The notes under the pieces are model-generated. The model made no database searches and was not told where the DNA came from. It saw nothing but the letters and a program-made list of their open reading frames with translations. A stretch of DNA of 44,070 nt from contig JABIKK010000013.1 in the NCBI GenBank assembly GCA_018655015.1, forward strand, positions 1-44,070, written 5' to 3'. Positions 41,781 to 44,070 of the stretch are shown in pieces. This DNA comes from Candidatus Woesearchaeota archaeon. Its GTDB lineage: Archaea > Nanobdellota > Nanobdellia > SCGC-AAA011-G17 > UBA489. The translations under genes were made by a program, and so were the position numbers. Position 1 is the first letter of the stretch. Every line of letters starts with the position of its first letter.

Positions 41781-41991
41781 GCCCACTTCGGAATCACTCA
41801 ATTGAGCACGAAGAGGTCAAGCAATGAACTTGGGAGTTAGTTGTGGGCTAAATCATATATCATATTCAAAAATCAATAAAATCAAGAGATAAGATTATTG
41901 CCTAAGGGCACATCATAATCATTGTGGTCAATTGACCCATAGTTGCTAAGTAGTTAAAAACTACGAAGTTAGAAAGAAACAAGAGTGTTTC
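41781..41991 (+). ncRNA. Candidate structured RNA or long dnaG leader
   Basis: The 307 bases between the upstream operon and dnaG contain no convincing ORF but many stems. GCCCAC (41781-41786) pairs with GTGGGC (41843-41848), enclosing two hairpins: TTCG/CGAA (41787-41790 with 41809-41812) and CAAG/CTTG (41818-41821 with 41829-41832, loop CAATGAA). This makes a three-way junction. Downstream are TGCC/GGCA (41899-41910), the 12-nt palindrome GGTCAATTGACC (41926-41937), GTAGTT/AACTAC (41950-41964) and GAAACA/TGTTTC (41976-41991). I see no RNase P, SRP or 5S signature and no clear C/D boxes. It may be a stand-alone RNA or a cis-regulatory leader of dnaG. Confidence 0.5.
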
Positions 41992-42053
41992 AAACTATTT
42001 CTTGGTAATTTGATATGAAGTAATAGAAAGCGCAATATATGGAGGTGCGCATA

Positions 42054-43376
42054 ATGGGAAAAATAAGTTTAGTATCAGCAAAATATATAGTACATGCTTC
42101 AATTGCGGTTGAAGGCATGGTAGACAGACCGGATGTTATTGGTTCAGTTTTTGGACAAACAGAAGGCCTGTTAGGTTCAGACCTAGAACTCCGTGAACTA
42201 CAAAGTTCTGGAAGAATAGGTAGAATCGAAGTAGAATTATCAAGTAAAGACGGTAAAACTAGTGGAACGATTAGTATTCCAAGTTCATTAGATAAAACAG
42301 AAACAGCACTTATCGCTGCAGCAATAGAAACAATTGAGAGAATTGGGCCTTGTAACGCAAAAGTTAAGGTAACAATGCTTGAAGATGTTAGAGCTGCAAA
42401 GAGAGGAGTAGTTATTGATAGGGCAAAGGCACTATTAAGTAATTTAACTCATGGAACTCTTCCAGATTCAAAAGATATCAAGGAGAAAGTTTCCACCGCA
42501 GTAAGAGTTGCAGATATTGTTTCATATGGTAAAGACAAATTACCTGCAGGACCAGAAGTAAAGGATTCAGAATCAGTAATTCTTGTTGAAGGAAGAGCAG
42601 ATGTAATAAATTTACTAAGATATGATATCAAAAACGCAGTTGCAATGAACGGAACTTCAGTTCCAGAAACAGTTATCAGTCTTTCAAAGGTAAAAGAAGT
42701 CATAGTTTTCCTCGATGGAGATCGTGGAGGAGATTTAATCCTTAGAGAACTTAAAGCAGTTGCAGAAATTGAGTTTGTAGCTAGAGCACCGGATGGAAAA
42801 GAAGTTGAAGAAATAACTCACAAAGAGATCCACCAAGCTCTTAGAAACAAGATAAAGTTTGAAACTGCAATTGACAATCTAGGAACACCAAATCAAAAAT
42901 TCTCTGAAAGATCTAGAAGAACAGACACAAGAGCTAGACCTCAAACAAGAGAGAGAACTAGCAGATTTTCAAGAGATAGGAAAGAATTCAAACCTAGAGA
43001 AAGGAGAGAATTCAAACCTAGAGAAAGGAGAGATTTTCAACCAAGAGAACGAAGTTTTGACAGACCTCTAAGAATTCCAGTAGCTCAAAGAGAAAAATTC
43101 ACAAAACTAATGGATGAACTTAAGGGTTCTAAAGAAGCATACCTTCTTGACGGGAAATCCAATGTACTTGGAAAAGTTCCAACCAAAGAGATTGGTTCAA
43201 CAATTAAAGATATAGGGAGATCCGCAAATACAATATTAATTGATGGGTCTCTTACAAAAGACATCCTTGAATCTGCAGAAGTTGCAAGAATCAAATATCT
43301 AATAGGTACAAAATCCTATTTGAAGGATGTGCGTTCAAGAGTGAAGGTTCTAACAAGAAAGGACCTTCAGCAATGA
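42054..43376 (+). CDS. dnaG: Archaeal DnaG (Toprim primase-like, exosome-associated)
   Basis: 440 residues. The N-terminal archaeal DnaG region (SAKYIVHASIAVEGMVDRPD, FGQTEGLLGSDLELRELQ) is followed by a Toprim domain with Glu179 in VEGRADV and the acidic motif Asp221-G-Asp223. In archaea this protein is reported both as a primase and as an RNA-exosome subunit. Residues about 290-345 form an Arg-rich low-complexity linker including three copies of an EFKPRERR-like unit. I chose ATG 42054 because GGAGGT lies 7 nt before it; an ATG at 42039 overlaps that signal. Its leader may include the structured RNA upstream. Confidence 0.93.
   Translation: MGKISLVSAKYIVHASIAVEGMVDRPDVIGSVFGQTEGLLGSDLELRELQSSGRIGRIEVELSSKDGKTSGTISIPSSLDKTETALIAAAIETIERIGPCNAKVKVTMLEDVRAAKRGVVIDRAKALLSNLTHGTLPDSKDIKEKVSTAVRVADIVSYGKDKLPAGPEVKDSESVILVEGRADVINLLRYDIKNAVAMNGTSVPETVISLSKVKEVIVFLDGDRGGDLILRELKAVAEIEFVARAPDGKEVEEITHKEIHQALRNKIKFETAIDNLGTPNQKFSERSRRTDTRARPQTRERTSRFSRDRKEFKPRERREFKPRERRDFQPRERSFDRPLRIPVAQREKFTKLMDELKGSKEAYLLDGKSNVLGKVPTKEIGSTIKDIGRSANTILIDGSLTKDILESAEVARIKYLIGTKSYLKDVRSRVKVLTRKDLQQ
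42984..43055 (+). repeat. 24-nt tandem repeat inside dnaG
   Basis: Two exact copies (42984-43007 and 43008-43031) and one diverged copy (43032-43055) encode EFKPRERR, EFKPRERR and DFQPRERS in the Arg-rich linker. The unit stays in frame. Confidence 0.85.
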
Positions 43377-43428
43377 ACAAAACTTATTTAAGCGTGATTA
43401 ATTAAACTAATCAAGAGGTGGGCATACA

Positions 43429-43929
43429 TTGGAATATGCTAAAGGTAAGAAATACAAAAATTGGTCGCGCTTTATTATTCTTTTACTTGTTCTTAGTACA
43501 ATATTCTTAGGTGCGTATTATTCTGGATTCACAAGGGAGTATTGTGGAACGGATCAAACTTGTTTCTCAGAAAAAGCATATAATTGTAGACCTGCAGAAG
43601 TTTACACTTCAAGAAACAACAATATCTACTACTACAAAATAAATCCAACAATAAGTAATAAATGTGAATTATTCATCAAATTTGACAGGGCTCAAGAAGG
43701 AACTCCTTCAGAACACGTAACACTTCTAGAAGGAAAATCAATGACTTGTACAATGTCAAAGTCTGAAATGAGAAAACAAGATGTATTAGACATGGAAGGC
43801 ATTATGCCTTTTTGCACAGGCCCATTAAAAGAATCACTATATGAATTAATTGTAAAAAGAATGTATGAACTAATAATACTCAACCTAAAAGAAATTTCTA
43901 CTGAAGCTAACACTCTTATGGAAATATAA
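43429..43929 (+). CDS. Small single-pass membrane protein, unrecognised
   Basis: 166 residues. It begins at TTG 43429, supported by AGGTGGG 8-14 nt upstream and the absence of an in-frame ATG nearby. A membrane helix lies at about 14-31 (FIILLLVLSTIFLGAYYSGF). The outside part has a Cys cluster (YCGTDQTCFSEKAYNCRP, later CELF, CTMS, CTGP), likely disulfides, and a helical C terminus. A TATA-like CTTATTTAAG (about 43382-43391) precedes it. It lies back-to-tail with the SRP RNA gene. Confidence 0.65.
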   Translation: MEYAKGKKYKNWSRFIILLLVLSTIFLGAYYSGFTREYCGTDQTCFSEKAYNCRPAEVYTSRNNNIYYYKINPTISNKCELFIKFDRAQEGTPSEHVTLLEGKSMTCTMSKSEMRKQDVLDMEGIMPFCTGPLKESLYELIVKRMYELIILNLKEISTEANTLMEI

Positions 43930-43932
43930 ATA

Positions 43933-44070
43933 CAGGCCGCAGAAGATGGAATCAAACACCAATACTGGCTAACCCCAAACTTTCCTCCACTTCGTTACCC
44001 TAAAAGCACCGATAACAATGATTAAGGCTGCTCCCGTCAGGGTCTGACCTGGTTCTCAAGACTACCAACC
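43933..44070 (-). ncRNA. Signal recognition particle RNA, 3' part (cut by window edge)
   Basis: Read on the minus strand, GAACCAGGTCAGACCC, TGAC, GGGAGCAGCC is the conserved helix 8 of SRP RNA (44026-44049 holds the core GGTCAG...GAGCAGCC). It is followed by a TTATCGGTGC segment resembling the 3' strand of helix 5. This RNA binds SRP54 and targets membrane proteins to the translocon. The 5' part is beyond the window. The 3' boundary is uncertain; I place it near the end of the upstream convergent gene. The apical tetraloop reads TGAC instead of the common GGAA/GNAR. Confidence 0.8.

Noticed and set aside
41781-41991. RNase P RNA, 5S rRNA or C/D-box RNA as explanation for the region before dnaG
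   Set aside because: I could not find the conserved P4 core, 5S consensus or paired C/D boxes, so the region is left as an unassigned structured RNA.
1-44070. CRISPR array or insertion sequence
   Set aside because: No regularly spaced direct repeats with unique spacers and no transposase-like frame are visible; the only mobile-type gene is the LAGLIDADG endonuclease.

Overview
This window comes from an AT-rich archaeal chromosome (G+C about one third by eye) and most resembles a DPANN archaeon of the Woesearchaeota/Pacearchaeota type. Seen directly: archaeal/eukaryal-type RNA polymerase subunits (H, a split B2/B1, A1, A2), eL30, archaeal NusA, EF-2 with the diphthamide His, EF-1alpha, archaeal DnaG, Mre11/Rad50, TATA-box promoters about 25-30 nt before starts, an intron-bearing tRNA-Tyr, and class III (archaeal prepilin) signal sequences. 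The phylum assignment is an inference from protein style and gene content; no database search was possible.

Layout. 1-480: end of a pilin-like protein. 577-4200: a degenerate MEMO-family gene, a DUF192 gene and an ABC-2 type exporter pair. 4205-5548: RNase J. 5648-8972: mre11-rad50 operon. 9064-10512: secreted or membrane beta-sandwich protein. 10579-11956: LAGLIDADG endonuclease gene running into an intron-containing tRNA-Tyr gene, then tRNA-Asp and tRNA-Lys. 11972-19940: rpoH-rpoB2-rpoB1-rpoA1-rpoA2-rpl30e-nusA transcription operon. 20912-24774: rps12, rps7 and EF-2. 30575-32240: EF-1alpha and rps10. The conserved archaeal transcription/translation string is interrupted by opposite-strand or secreted-protein genes at 19873-20745, 21937-22488 and 24927-30416. 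The last of these encodes an HEXXH protease-like protein and a 1366-residue surface protein carrying a Hint (intein/hedgehog-type) domain.

32241-33363: an AbrB/RelE-type toxin-antitoxin pair with an inverted-repeat operator, a small unknown gene, a perfect 20-bp palindrome and tRNA-Ser. 33671-39878: cell-surface and DNA-related accessory genes (FG-GAP propeller/beta-helix protein, two secreted helical proteins, a 111-residue protein built almost entirely of K/R/A/T/V/S, a TrmB-like regulator, an acidic lipoprotein). 40011-41746: an operon of a membrane-anchored winged-helix protein and two paralogous unknown proteins. 41749-42053: a TATA box followed by about 210 nt rich in hairpins, which is either an independent structured RNA or a long leader of dnaG. 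42054-43929: dnaG and a small membrane protein. 43933-44070: the 3' part of the SRP RNA on the minus strand, cut by the window edge.

The strongest leads are: the structured RNA before dnaG (41781-41991); the Hint-domain surface protein; the seven-letter basic protein with a hairpin next to its ribosome binding site; the endonuclease ORF whose stop codon is supplied by tRNA-Tyr; and the repeated use of hairpin-plus-T-tract terminators in an archaeon.
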